A model generated the notes under the pieces. It worked only from the letters and a program-made list of their open reading frames with translations, did not search any database and was not told where the DNA came from. This document shows positions 26,580 to 33,846 of a stretch of DNA of 64,000 nucleotides, piece by piece; positions within the stretch are counted from its first letter, which is position 1; each line of letters begins with the position of its first letter. Both the position numbers and the translations under genes were made by a program. The DNA comes from Streptomyces atratus (lineage in GTDB: Bacteria > Actinomycetota > Actinomycetes > Streptomycetales > Streptomycetaceae), in NCBI RefSeq assembly GCF_900119365.1, contig NZ_FPJO01000001.1, forward strand, positions 62,001 to 126,000, in the 5' to 3' direction.

Positions 26580-27247
26580 GCACGACGGTGCGGGTGGTCC
26601 TCGCCGACGACGAGCGCATGGTACGCACCGCGCTGCGCGTCATCCTGGACGCGGAACCCGGTCTGGAGGTCGTCGGCGAGGCGGCGACCGGCGCGGAGGC
26701 GGTGTCCGTGGTGCGGGAACTGCGCCCCGATGTGGTGCTGATGGACGTGCGGATGCCGGAGATCGACGGCATCCGGGCCACCGAGCAGATCCTCGGCACG
26801 CTCGACCGTCCCCCGAGGATCGTCGTCGTCACCACCTTCGAGAACGATTCCTACGTGTACGACGCGCTGGTCGCCGGGGCCGCCGGTTTCCTGCTGAAGC
26901 GGGTGGCGGCCGAGGACCTCGTGCGGGCGGTGCGGCTGGTCGCCCGCAGCGACACACTGCTGTTCCCGTCGGCGGTACGGGCGCTCGCGGCCGAGTACCG
27001 CAAGCGTGCGGCCGAGCCCCCGCGCTGGGCGTCCCGGCTCACCGACCGGGAGGCGGAGGCGCTGCGGCTGATGGCGGCGGGGCTGACCAACGCGGAGATC
27101 GCCGGGCGGCTGGGAGTGGGGCCCGCGACCGCGAAGACGCATGTGGCGGCGGTGCTCGCGAAGACCGGGGCGCAGAACCGCACCCAGGCCGTGATCGCGG
27201 CGTACGAGTCGGGATTCATCGCCCCGGGCCACGCCGGTCCGGCATGA
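26576..27247 (+). CDS. NarL/FixJ family response regulator
   Basis: A 223-residue regulator: receiver domain with phospho-acceptor Asp57 (VVLMDVRMPE), acidic pocket DDE at 11-13 and the conserved Lys in FLLKRVAAEDL, followed by a LuxR-type helix-turn-helix (LTDREAEALRLMAAGLTNAEIAGRLGVGPATAKTHVAAVLAKTG). It is coupled by an ATGA overlap to the kinase gene. Likely targets include the neighbouring membrane-protein gene or the downstream PBP gene; the sequence does not show this directly. Confidence 0.93.
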   Translation: MSTTVRVVLADDERMVRTALRVILDAEPGLEVVGEAATGAEAVSVVRELRPDVVLMDVRMPEIDGIRATEQILGTLDRPPRIVVVTTFENDSYVYDALVAGAAGFLLKRVAAEDLVRAVRLVARSDTLLFPSAVRALAAEYRKRAAEPPRWASRLTDREAEALRLMAAGLTNAEIAGRLGVGPATAKTHVAAVLAKTGAQNRTQAVIAAYESGFIAPGHAGPA

Positions 27248-27311
27248 GAAACCGGTGAGAATCGGCGCATTCGGGAACGGTGCGCGGAGCCCCGCTCGTC
27301 CCTCGGGCGGG

Positions 27312-28763
27312 ATGAACAGAACGATCAGGCACGCTTCGGTCTTCTGCCTGCTGCTGGTTCTCGCGCTGCTGCTGCGGGCGACCTGGGTGCAGGCGTATCA
27401 GGCGAAGGCGCTCGCAGACAACGAACACAACCGGCGGAAGACCATCGCGCAGTACGCGCAGCCGCTCGGCGACATCATCGTGGCCGGGAACCCGGTCACC
27501 GGATCGAAGAGGACGGTGGGCAGCGACCTCGCGTACAAACGCACCTACACACAGGGCGAGCTCTACGCGGCCGTCACCGGTTACAGCTCGCAGGCGTACG
27601 GCTCCACGCAGCTCGAAGGGATCTACAGCCATGTGCTGGACGGCACCGACGACCGGCTGAAGAATCCGTTGGACGCGTTGACGCGCAAGCAGGCGGCCCC
27701 GGGCAACGTCCTGACGACGATCGACCCGGACGTGCAGAAGGCCGGGTACGAGGCGCTCGGCGACGACAAGGGGGCGGCGGTCGCGATCGACCCGAAGACC
27801 GGCCGGATCCTCGGCATGGTCTCCACCCCTTCGTACGACCCTTCGACGATCAGCGGGACGGCGGACGGCGAAGCCTGGCAGAAGCTGCTCGACGACGAGG
27901 ACAAGCCGATGGTCAACCGCGCGCTGCGGCAGCCGCTGGCACCCGGCTCCACGTTCAAGCTGGTGGTGGCGGCAGCCGCGCTGGAGGACGGGCTGTACGG
28001 CTCGGTCGACGAGCGCACCGACAGCCCCAATCCGTACACGCTGCCCGACACCAGCACCGTCCTGAGCAACGAGAACCCCTCGGCGCCCTGCGAGAACGCC
28101 ACGCTGCGCACCGCGCTCCAGTACTCCTGCAACAACGTCTTCGCGAAGGCCGCCGTCGACCTCGGCCAGGACAAGGTCAGGTCGATGGCGGAGAAGTTCG
28201 GCTTCAACACCGACAAGCTCGATGTGCCGGTACGGGCGTCCAAGAGCGTCTACCCCTCCGGCATGGACCGCCCGCAGACGGCGCTCACCGGCATCGGCCA
28301 GTTCGAGGTCACCGCGACGCCGTTGCAGATGGCCATGGTCTCGGCCGCCCTCGCCAACGGCGGCGAACTCGCCGCACCGCACATGGTGTCCGCCGTGACC
28401 GACTCCAAGGGCAGCGCGCTCCAGGAGTTCGCGGACGGGGACACCGAGCGGGTCGTCTCCGAATCCACCGCCGAGCAGCTGCGCAGCGCCATGGTGACCG
28501 TCGTCGAAGAGGGCACCGGCACCAACGCCCGGATCCCCGGGGCCGAGGTGGGCGGAAAGACGGGTACCGCGCAGAACGGCGTGGGCAACAGCAAGACCCC
28601 GTACGCCTGGTTCACCTCGTACGCGAAGGACGCGTCCAGCGGCAAGGAGGTTGCGGTCGCCGTGGTCGTCGAGGACTCGGGCGCGGCGCGCTCGGAGGTC
28701 AGCGGCAACGGTCTGGCGGCGCCGATCGCCCAGAAGATGATGAAGGCGGCCCTGGCGGACTGA
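27312..28763 (+). CDS. Penicillin-binding protein, class B transpeptidase (PbpA-like)
   Basis: A 483-residue single-pass membrane protein that would cross-link peptidoglycan outside the membrane. A short cytoplasmic start and a helix (HASVFCLLLVLALLLRATWVQ) lead to the transpeptidase domain with SxxK in APGSTFKL (about residue 214), SxN-type motif in YSCNNVF (about 272) and KTG in GGKTGTAQ (about 416). The short PBP dimer domain resembles actinobacterial PbpA rather than FtsI. The ATG at 27312 is chosen because it begins directly before the basic N-terminus of the helix. It starts 64 bases after the response-regulator gene and ends in a strong hairpin. Confidence 0.93.
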   Translation: MNRTIRHASVFCLLLVLALLLRATWVQAYQAKALADNEHNRRKTIAQYAQPLGDIIVAGNPVTGSKRTVGSDLAYKRTYTQGELYAAVTGYSSQAYGSTQLEGIYSHVLDGTDDRLKNPLDALTRKQAAPGNVLTTIDPDVQKAGYEALGDDKGAAVAIDPKTGRILGMVSTPSYDPSTISGTADGEAWQKLLDDEDKPMVNRALRQPLAPGSTFKLVVAAAALEDGLYGSVDERTDSPNPYTLPDTSTVLSNENPSAPCENATLRTALQYSCNNVFAKAAVDLGQDKVRSMAEKFGFNTDKLDVPVRASKSVYPSGMDRPQTALTGIGQFEVTATPLQMAMVSAALANGGELAAPHMVSAVTDSKGSALQEFADGDTERVVSESTAEQLRSAMVTVVEEGTGTNARIPGAEVGGKTGTAQNGVGNSKTPYAWFTSYAKDASSGKEVAVAVVVEDSGAARSEVSGNGLAAPIAQKMMKAALAD

Positions 28764-28790
28764 CAAGGACGGCGGGAGCCGTACGCCGGA

Positions 28791-28832
28791 TCCGGCGCGG
28801 GTGCGCGGCCTCGGGCGCGCACCCGCGCCGGA
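28791..28832 (+). terminator. Strong hairpin terminator after PBP gene
   Basis: A perfect 17-bp G/C-rich stem (28791-28807 with 28816-28832) and 8-base loop begins 27 bases after the stop codon. The remaining 28833-28981 shows no gene. Confidence 0.85.
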
Positions 28833-28981
28833 GGTGTTCGGGGACGTCCGGCATGTGCCCTACCCCCGGGCGGGGCCGGCTCCTCGCGCCGGGTGCGGAG
28901 CAGGGCATCCTCCCGATGCCTCCGGGGCACCTCGGTCGGCAGCCTGGTCCCCATGACGAAGGCGCTGGCAGGGAGGGTGCG

Positions 28982-30223
28982 GTGGGTTCGGTGACGGGGT
29001 CGGGGACGGTGCGGGTGCTGCGGGACCGTACGGCCGGACTGTTTCTGACGGCGGTGGTCGTCTCGGGTTTCGGGACCTCCGCGATGTGGCTCGCGGCGGG
29101 GGTCTGGGTCAAGTCCCTCACCGGGTCGGACAGTCTGGCGGCGCTCGCCGTGTTCGCCATGTGGCTGCCGGTGCTGGTCGGGCCGGCGCTCGGGACGATC
29201 GCCGACCGGATCCCGGGGAAGCAGCTTCTGGTCGGGTCGAACCTCGTCATGGCGGGGCTGCTCACCTCGCTGACCCTGGTCGGTTCGGCGGGCCGGATCT
29301 GGATCCTCTTCGTCGTGCTCGTCCTGTACGGCGCGAGTTCCGTGCTGATGGACGCGGCCGAGTCGGCGCTGGTCGCCGGCGCCGTCGACGCCCGGCTGCT
29401 GGGCGACTTCAACGGGCTGCGGATGGTGGCGGGCGAGGGCATGAAGCTGCTGGCGCCGCTGGCCGGTGCCGGACTGTACACGCGGTTCGGGGGCGGGGCC
29501 GTGGCGCTGCTGGACGCGGCGTCGTTCGCGCTGGCGGCCGGGGTCTGCGCGCTGCTGCCGGCCGGGGAGCCGGACCGGGCCGCCCGTACCGGCCGGCGGG
29601 GCGAACTCACGGCGGGCATACGGCAGGTGTGGGGGTCCGCGGTGCTGCGGCCGCTCGTGCTGGCGGGCTCGGTGACGATGCTGTGCGCGGGACTCAACGG
29701 GGCCGCGGTCTACGCGGTCGTCGACGACGGTCTGGGGCACTCCCCCACGTACGCGGGCGTGCTGTACGCGGTGCAGGGCGCCGGGTCCGTCGTGGTCGGG
29801 CTGCTGGCCGGTCCGCTGCTCCGGCGGCTTGGGGAGCAGGTGTTCACGGCGGCCGGGATCGCGCTGTTCGCGGTGGCGGTGGGGGCGCGGGCGCTGCCGT
29901 ACGACGAGGTGGCGCTGGCGGCGAGCGCGGCCGTCGGGATCGGGCTGCCGTGTGTGCTGATCGCCGCGATGACGGCGGTGCAGCGGGAGACCCCGGAGGC
30001 CGTGCTGGGTCGCACCGCCGCGACCGCCAACACGCTGATGATGGTCCCGAACGCGGTGGCGCTGGCACTCGGCGCCGGTCTGATCGCGCTGGTGGACATC
30101 CGGGTGCTGCTGCCGCTGGTCGGCGCGGCGGGGCTGTTGACCGCGGCCCTGTTGGTGACGGGCCGGCGGGGGAGGCTGACGGACGCCCCCGCCGGCCCGG
30201 CTCCCTCATCGGCGAAGGCGTGA
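28982..30223 (+). CDS. MFS transporter
   Basis: A 413-residue major facilitator with about twelve hydrophobic segments and the loop 2-3 motif GTIADRIPGKQLLVGSN (variant of motif A). The general type (VLRDRTAGLFLTAVVVSGFGTSAMWLAAGVWVKSLTG) resembles the enterobactin/macrolide-type exporters of group DHA3. Substrate unknown. GGGAGG is five bases before the GTG at 28982. Its 3' end overlaps the convergent gene at 30206 by 18 bases. Confidence 0.88.
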   Translation: MGSVTGSGTVRVLRDRTAGLFLTAVVVSGFGTSAMWLAAGVWVKSLTGSDSLAALAVFAMWLPVLVGPALGTIADRIPGKQLLVGSNLVMAGLLTSLTLVGSAGRIWILFVVLVLYGASSVLMDAAESALVAGAVDARLLGDFNGLRMVAGEGMKLLAPLAGAGLYTRFGGGAVALLDAASFALAAGVCALLPAGEPDRAARTGRRGELTAGIRQVWGSAVLRPLVLAGSVTMLCAGLNGAAVYAVVDDGLGHSPTYAGVLYAVQGAGSVVVGLLAGPLLRRLGEQVFTAAGIALFAVAVGARALPYDEVALAASAAVGIGLPCVLIAAMTAVQRETPEAVLGRTAATANTLMMVPNAVALALGAGLIALVDIRVLLPLVGAAGLLTAALLVTGRRGRLTDAPAGPAPSSAKA

Positions 30224-31384
30224 GAGCGCTCCGGCGACGGCCTGGAGGTCCGGGTCGGAGGCCAGCCCGGCGTGGTACAGCCGCAGTTGGTCCGCGCCGA
30301 GGGACGCGGCGTGCGCGGCGTCCCGCTCCAGCGTGGCGGGGCTGCCGCCCATCCCGGTGACCACGGAGAAGTTGGCCGCGAGCACCCCGTCGCGCCCGGC
30401 GAACGGGCCGAGTACGGCCTCGCGCACCGCGTCGTCGCCGGTGCAGGGCAGCACCACACCGTCCGCCACGGACAGGATGTGCTCCGGGTCGACACCGACG
30501 TTCGCACCGGTGCGATGGGTCGCGGGGTCGGCGTGCAGCAGCACCTGGAACCCCGGCTCCGCCGCCGCCCGCACAGCTGCGACCGCCGACTCCTGGAGCG
30601 TACGGGCGACCCTGCCGCGCCACTGGAGAGTCGCGGCCGCGAGGTCGGCGCCGAGGAACTTCTCGATGCCCGCCCGGCCGGCCTCCGGAGAGCCGGAACC
30701 GGCCCAGACCGGCTCCAGCGCAGTGCGTACGGCCGCCGCCAGCCCGTCGGCGTCCAGGCCGTGTCCGGCGTAGCCGGTCCGGCAGTCGGAGCAGAAGCAG
30801 AGCGACATCAGATACTGCGCCGCGTCCCCGAGACCGACGCCCGCGACCTTGTCGTGGGCGTGCAGATGCGCGAAGCCGTACCAGCCGCAGGACTCCAGCT
30901 CGGTGCCGCGCGCGCCGCCGCGCACCGCCGCCTCCGCCGCCAGTGCGACCAGGTACGCGCGGACCGCGGGCCGGGCGATGCACGGTGCCCAGGGGTAGCG
31001 GTCGCCGTACGCGTTGACCACGGAGGTGTCCGGATGTTCGGCGCCCAGCCGGGAGTTGTGGGCCAGGACCACCCAGGTGTGCACCTCCAGGCCGGCTGCG
31101 GCGAGGGCCTCGGCGGCCTCGGCGAACGGATCGTCCGAGGCCACCCAGGACTGCTCGTAGGGGCGAAGTGTGCGCCCTGCCCACCGGGCGGCGTCCGGCG
31201 GGTAGAGCACCGCGGCGTGCTCGGCGGTGACGACGCGGCGACCGGGGTGACGCGGGGTCAGTGCCCGGGTGGAGTGGTAGGCGGCGGCCAGCGTCACCTG
31301 CTGGACACCCAGGTCCACGACGCGCGCGGCCGCGTCCGGGTCGCCGACGACGTCCCAGGGGTAGAGGAAGGCCGAGGTCTTCAC
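30206..31384 (-). CDS. Uncharacterised alanine-rich protein in the kdgD operon, possible TIM-barrel enzyme
   Basis: I do not recognise this 392-residue soluble protein. Its pattern of strands (TSAFLYPWDVVGDP, LEVHTWVVLAHNSRLG, FQVLLHADPATH, DGVVLPCTGDDAV, GVLAANFSVVTGMGG, ADQLRLYHAGLA) reads like a TIM-barrel hydrolase of the glycosidase kind, and it holds a CFCSDC cysteine cluster near residue 200 that could bind metal. It overlaps the stop of kdgD by four bases and is translated after it, so a role in sugar-acid use is likely, for instance processing of an oligouronide or lactone (inference). Alternative: a structural or regulatory barrel. Confidence 0.8.
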   Translation of the reverse strand: MKTSAFLYPWDVVGDPDAAARVVDLGVQQVTLAAAYHSTRALTPRHPGRRVVTAEHAAVLYPPDAARWAGRTLRPYEQSWVASDDPFAEAAEALAAAGLEVHTWVVLAHNSRLGAEHPDTSVVNAYGDRYPWAPCIARPAVRAYLVALAAEAAVRGGARGTELESCGWYGFAHLHAHDKVAGVGLGDAAQYLMSLCFCSDCRTGYAGHGLDADGLAAAVRTALEPVWAGSGSPEAGRAGIEKFLGADLAAATLQWRGRVARTLQESAVAAVRAAAEPGFQVLLHADPATHRTGANVGVDPEHILSVADGVVLPCTGDDAVREAVLGPFAGRDGVLAANFSVVTGMGGSPATLERDAAHAASLGADQLRLYHAGLASDPDLQAVAGALSRLRR

Positions 31385-32340
31385 CCGCGCCGCTCCTGCC
31401 GGTACTTCTCCAGCAGGGCCCGGCCGCGCGCGATGATCGCGGTGAGCTCCTCGATATGGGCGGCGGGCGGCTCGGTGAGCGGGGTGCGGACCTCGCCCAC
31501 GTCCAGGCCGCCCAGCCGGACTCCGGCCTTGACGAGCGAGACGGCGTAGCCGCGGCCCTTGGCGCGCAGCTCCACGAGCGGCCGGTAGAAGTGGTCGAGC
31601 AGGGCCCCGGTCAGTTCGTCGTCGCCGGAGTCCATCGCCCGGTAGAAGGCGAGCGCGATGTCGGGCGCGAAGGCGAAGACGGCGGAGGAGTAGAGCGTGA
31701 CACCGATGCCCCGGTAGGCCGGGCCGGTGAGTTCGGCGGTGGGCAGTCCGTTGAAGTACAGGAAGTCCCGGCCCGGCAGTCCGGTGCGGACGGCGCTGAC
31801 GATGCGCTGCATCAGGTCGAGGTCGCCGTAGCCGTCCTTGAGGCCGATGACGCCGGGCGTCCCGGCCAGCGCGACGACGGTCGCGGGGGTGAAGACGGCG
31901 TTGTCGCGCTGGTAGACGATCGTCTCCAGGGAGGTGGCCGCGGCGAGCGCGGCGTAGTGGCTCAGCAGCCCCTCCTGGTCGGCGACGACGAGATATGGCG
32001 GCATGGCGAGGAGCCCGTCCGCGCCCGCTTCCTCGGCGAGCTTCGCGTACTGGATCGCGAGCGCCGTGCCGTATCCGGCCCCCGCGACGACGGGCACCTC
32101 GCCGGCGGTCTCCTCGACGGCCGCGGCGACGACACGGCGGAACTCCTGAGGCGTGAGCGCGTGGAACTCACCGGTGCCGCAGCAGGCGAAGACCGCCGCC
32201 GCACCGGCATCGACACCGGCTCGCACATGTGCGCGGAAGGCATCGAGGTCGACGTCGCCGTCCGGTCCGTACGCGGTGACGGGGAAGAAGAGCGGCCCGG
32301 CGACACGGCCGAGTCGGGCGGCAAGAGGGGCTGAGGTCAC
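31381..32340 (-). CDS. kdgD: 5-dehydro-4-deoxyglucarate dehydratase (KDG dehydratase)
   Basis: Dehydrates and decarboxylates 5-keto-4-deoxyglucarate to 2,5-dioxopentanoate (alpha-ketoglutarate semialdehyde). The 319-residue protein is a DHDPS/NAL-family barrel with AVFACCGTGEFHALTPQEF, the signature loop of this subgroup, the tyrosine in ETIVYQRDN and the Schiff-base lysine in GVIGLKDGYGD. The GTG at 32340 follows GGGAG by five bases. A sigma70-like promoter and a palindromic operator lie upstream. It is divergent from uronate dehydrogenase, and the next step is catalysed by the KGSADH at 21222-22742. Confidence 0.92.
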   Translation of the reverse strand: MTSAPLAARLGRVAGPLFFPVTAYGPDGDVDLDAFRAHVRAGVDAGAAAVFACCGTGEFHALTPQEFRRVVAAAVEETAGEVPVVAGAGYGTALAIQYAKLAEEAGADGLLAMPPYLVVADQEGLLSHYAALAAATSLETIVYQRDNAVFTPATVVALAGTPGVIGLKDGYGDLDLMQRIVSAVRTGLPGRDFLYFNGLPTAELTGPAYRGIGVTLYSSAVFAFAPDIALAFYRAMDSGDDELTGALLDHFYRPLVELRAKGRGYAVSLVKAGVRLGGLDVGEVRTPLTEPPAAHIEELTAIIARGRALLEKYRQERRG

Positions 32341-32383
32341 TGGCGCTCCCTGAGCGGGTTCAGGCGTACACAATTCTGATCGG

Positions 32384-32401
32384 TGTCCATATTCATGAAC
32401 G
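32384..32401 (-). promoter_or_regulatory. kdgD operator candidate
   Basis: An 18-bp element with TGTCCAT, four variable bases, then ATGAACG, i.e. inverted CAT/ATG-containing half sites. It matches the udh element at 13 of 18 positions and covers the expected transcription start of kdgD. Confidence 0.6.
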
Positions 32402-32406
32402 GCTTC

Positions 32407-32436
32407 ACGCTAAGGCAGCCGCCAGGCGCAGGTCAA
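32407..32436 (-). promoter_or_regulatory. kdgD promoter
   Basis: On the minus strand TTGACC (32436-32431) and TAGCGT (32412-32407) are separated by 18 bases, an arrangement close to the Streptomyces housekeeping consensus. Transcription should start near 32400, inside the operator. Confidence 0.6.
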
Positions 32437-32528
32437 GAAGGGGAGGGGAAGGGAACGGGCAAGGCAGTCGGCCCCGAAGACGGAGCAACCGGCTCCGGGC
32501 AAGCGGGGGCCACCCCCCGCCGCCACAC

Positions 32529-32558
32529 TTGACTCCGAAAGCCAGGACTTCTTAGCCT
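32529..32558 (+). promoter_or_regulatory. udh promoter
   Basis: TTGACT (32529-32534) and TAGCCT (32553-32558) with an 18-base spacer, the same layout as the kdgD promoter on the other strand. Confidence 0.6.
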
Positions 32559-32594
32559 GTCCATGCATATGAATGTCGTCCATGGATTTGATGT
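32558..32594 (+). promoter_or_regulatory. udh operator candidate with adjacent degenerate copy
   Basis: The first element (32558-32575) reads TGTCCAT-N4-ATGAATG. It is followed at once by a similar GTCCATGGAT...GATGTC copy (about 32578-32594), giving two direct copies downstream of the -10 hexamer. Repression by blocking the start region is the simplest reading. Confidence 0.55.
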
Positions 32595-32611
32595 CCCAAG
32601 GAGATTCGCGT

Positions 32612-33421
32612 ATGCCCGCTCCCCGCACCGTCCTGCTCACCGGCGCCGCCGGCGGCCTCGGCACCCTGATGCGCGGCCTGCTGCCCGCGTACGGCCACGA
32701 GCTCCGCCTCTTCGACGCCGTCCCCGTCGAGGGCGAGCCGGACGCGATCACCGCCGACCTCGGCGACCGGGAGGCGCTGCGTGAGGCCGTGCGGGGTGTC
32801 GACGCGATCATCCACCTCGCGGGCATCTCCCTGGAATCCACTTTCGACAAGATCCTCAAGGCGAACATCGAGGGCACGTACAACCTCTACGAGGCCGCGC
32901 GCGAGGAGGGCGTGCTGCGCATCGTGTTCGCCTCCTCCAACCATGTCGTCGGCTACACCCCCCGCCCACTGCCCGGCGACCCGCTGATCCCCGTCGACGC
33001 CCCGCGCCGCCCCGACACCTTCTACGGCCTGTCCAAGTCCTTCGGCGAGGACCTCGCCCAGCTGTACTGGGACCGGCACGGCATGGAGACCGTCTCGGTG
33101 CGCATCGGCTCCTGTTTCCCCGAGCCGACATCGGTACGGATGCTCTCGGTCTGGATGAGCCCCGAGGACGGCGCCCGGCTCTTCCACGCCGCGCTCACCG
33201 CCGAGGACGTGCGGCACACCGTCGTCCACGGCTCGTCCGACAACACCCGGCTGTGGTGGGACCTGACGACGGCCCGCGCACTGGGGTACGAGCCGAGGGA
33301 CGACTCGGAGCCGTACGCGGCCCGGCTCATCGCCGAGCAGGGCGAACTGGACCCGGACAACCCCGACCACGCCCACCTCGGCGGTCACTTCTGCACCAAT
33401 CCGCCGATCTGGCCACGCTGA
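32612..33421 (+). CDS. udh: Uronate dehydrogenase (NAD-dependent epimerase/dehydratase family)
   Basis: Oxidises D-galacturonate/D-glucuronate to the aldarolactone. The 269-residue SDR protein has the NAD motif GAAGGLGTLM at the N-terminus, a VFASSNHVVGYTPRPL segment, the catalytic YxxxK in FYGLSKSFGEDLA, and VRIGSCFPEPTSVRMLSVW, which closely follows the Agrobacterium Udh pattern RIGSCTPEPxxxRMLSTW as I remember it. AAGGAG is eight bases before the ATG. Divergent partner of kdgD, and together with KGSADH it forms most of the oxidative uronate route; an aldarate dehydratase was not found in the window. Confidence 0.88.
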   Translation: MPAPRTVLLTGAAGGLGTLMRGLLPAYGHELRLFDAVPVEGEPDAITADLGDREALREAVRGVDAIIHLAGISLESTFDKILKANIEGTYNLYEAAREEGVLRIVFASSNHVVGYTPRPLPGDPLIPVDAPRRPDTFYGLSKSFGEDLAQLYWDRHGMETVSVRIGSCFPEPTSVRMLSVWMSPEDGARLFHAALTAEDVRHTVVHGSSDNTRLWWDLTTARALGYEPRDDSEPYAARLIAEQGELDPDNPDHAHLGGHFCTNPPIWPR

Positions 33422-33488
33422 CGACGACCCGGGGCGGCCCTGTAATCCGCGCGACAGGGCACCCGTGCGCCGGGCAGGATACGGGGCC

Positions 33489-33707
33489 ATGCCGAGACCT
33501 TCCGGATTCCTGTACGAGCAGCACGGCGACGCGAGCATCACCATCACCCACCACGGCCGCCCCGCGGGCACACTGCGCGGCGGCCGGGCGGAGAAGTTCC
33601 TGGCAGAGGTGGAGTCGGGGGACGCGCAGCTGGTGATGGCCCGCTGGACGGGGGCGTACAAGCACGGCAACGAGCGCACCGCCCGCAACCACCCGCGCAA
33701 CCGCTGA
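33489..33707 (+). CDS. Small conserved hypothetical protein
   Basis: A 72-residue basic cytoplasmic protein (MPRPSGFLYEQHGDASITITHH start; C-terminus rich in Arg, Asn and His). Codon composition is typical of Streptomyces, and the beta-strand-like ASITITHHGRPAGTLRG segment suggests a small beta fold. No family recognised. It stands between udh and the terD-like gene and is followed by a hairpin. Confidence 0.65.
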   Translation: MPRPSGFLYEQHGDASITITHHGRPAGTLRGGRAEKFLAEVESGDAQLVMARWTGAYKHGNERTARNHPRNR

Positions 33708-33712
33708 CGGGG

Positions 33713-33740
33713 CGTGCGGGGCGGGCGCCTGCCCCGCACG
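33713..33740 (+). terminator. Hairpin after small hypothetical gene
   Basis: A perfect 10-bp G/C stem (33713-33722 with 33731-33740), 8-base loop, directly after the stop codon. Confidence 0.65.
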
Positions 33741-33751
33741 GCCGTATGTCC

Positions 33752-33810
33752 GCGAAGGCCGTGAAGGTCCGCGAAGGTCCGCGAAGGTCCGCGAAGGTCC
33801 GCGAAGGTAA
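33752..33810. repeat. Decamer tandem repeat upstream of TerD gene
   Basis: Units of GCGAAGGTCC: a degenerate one at 33752-33760, a variant beginning GTGAAG at 33761-33770, three exact copies at 33771-33800 and a last variant ending TAA at 33801-33810. The period equals about one helical turn. It lies 37-95 bases before the TerD start codon. Confidence 0.8.
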
Positions 33811-33846
33811 GGGAACGGCAAAGCGAGGTCGTTCGTTACCCCGAGC

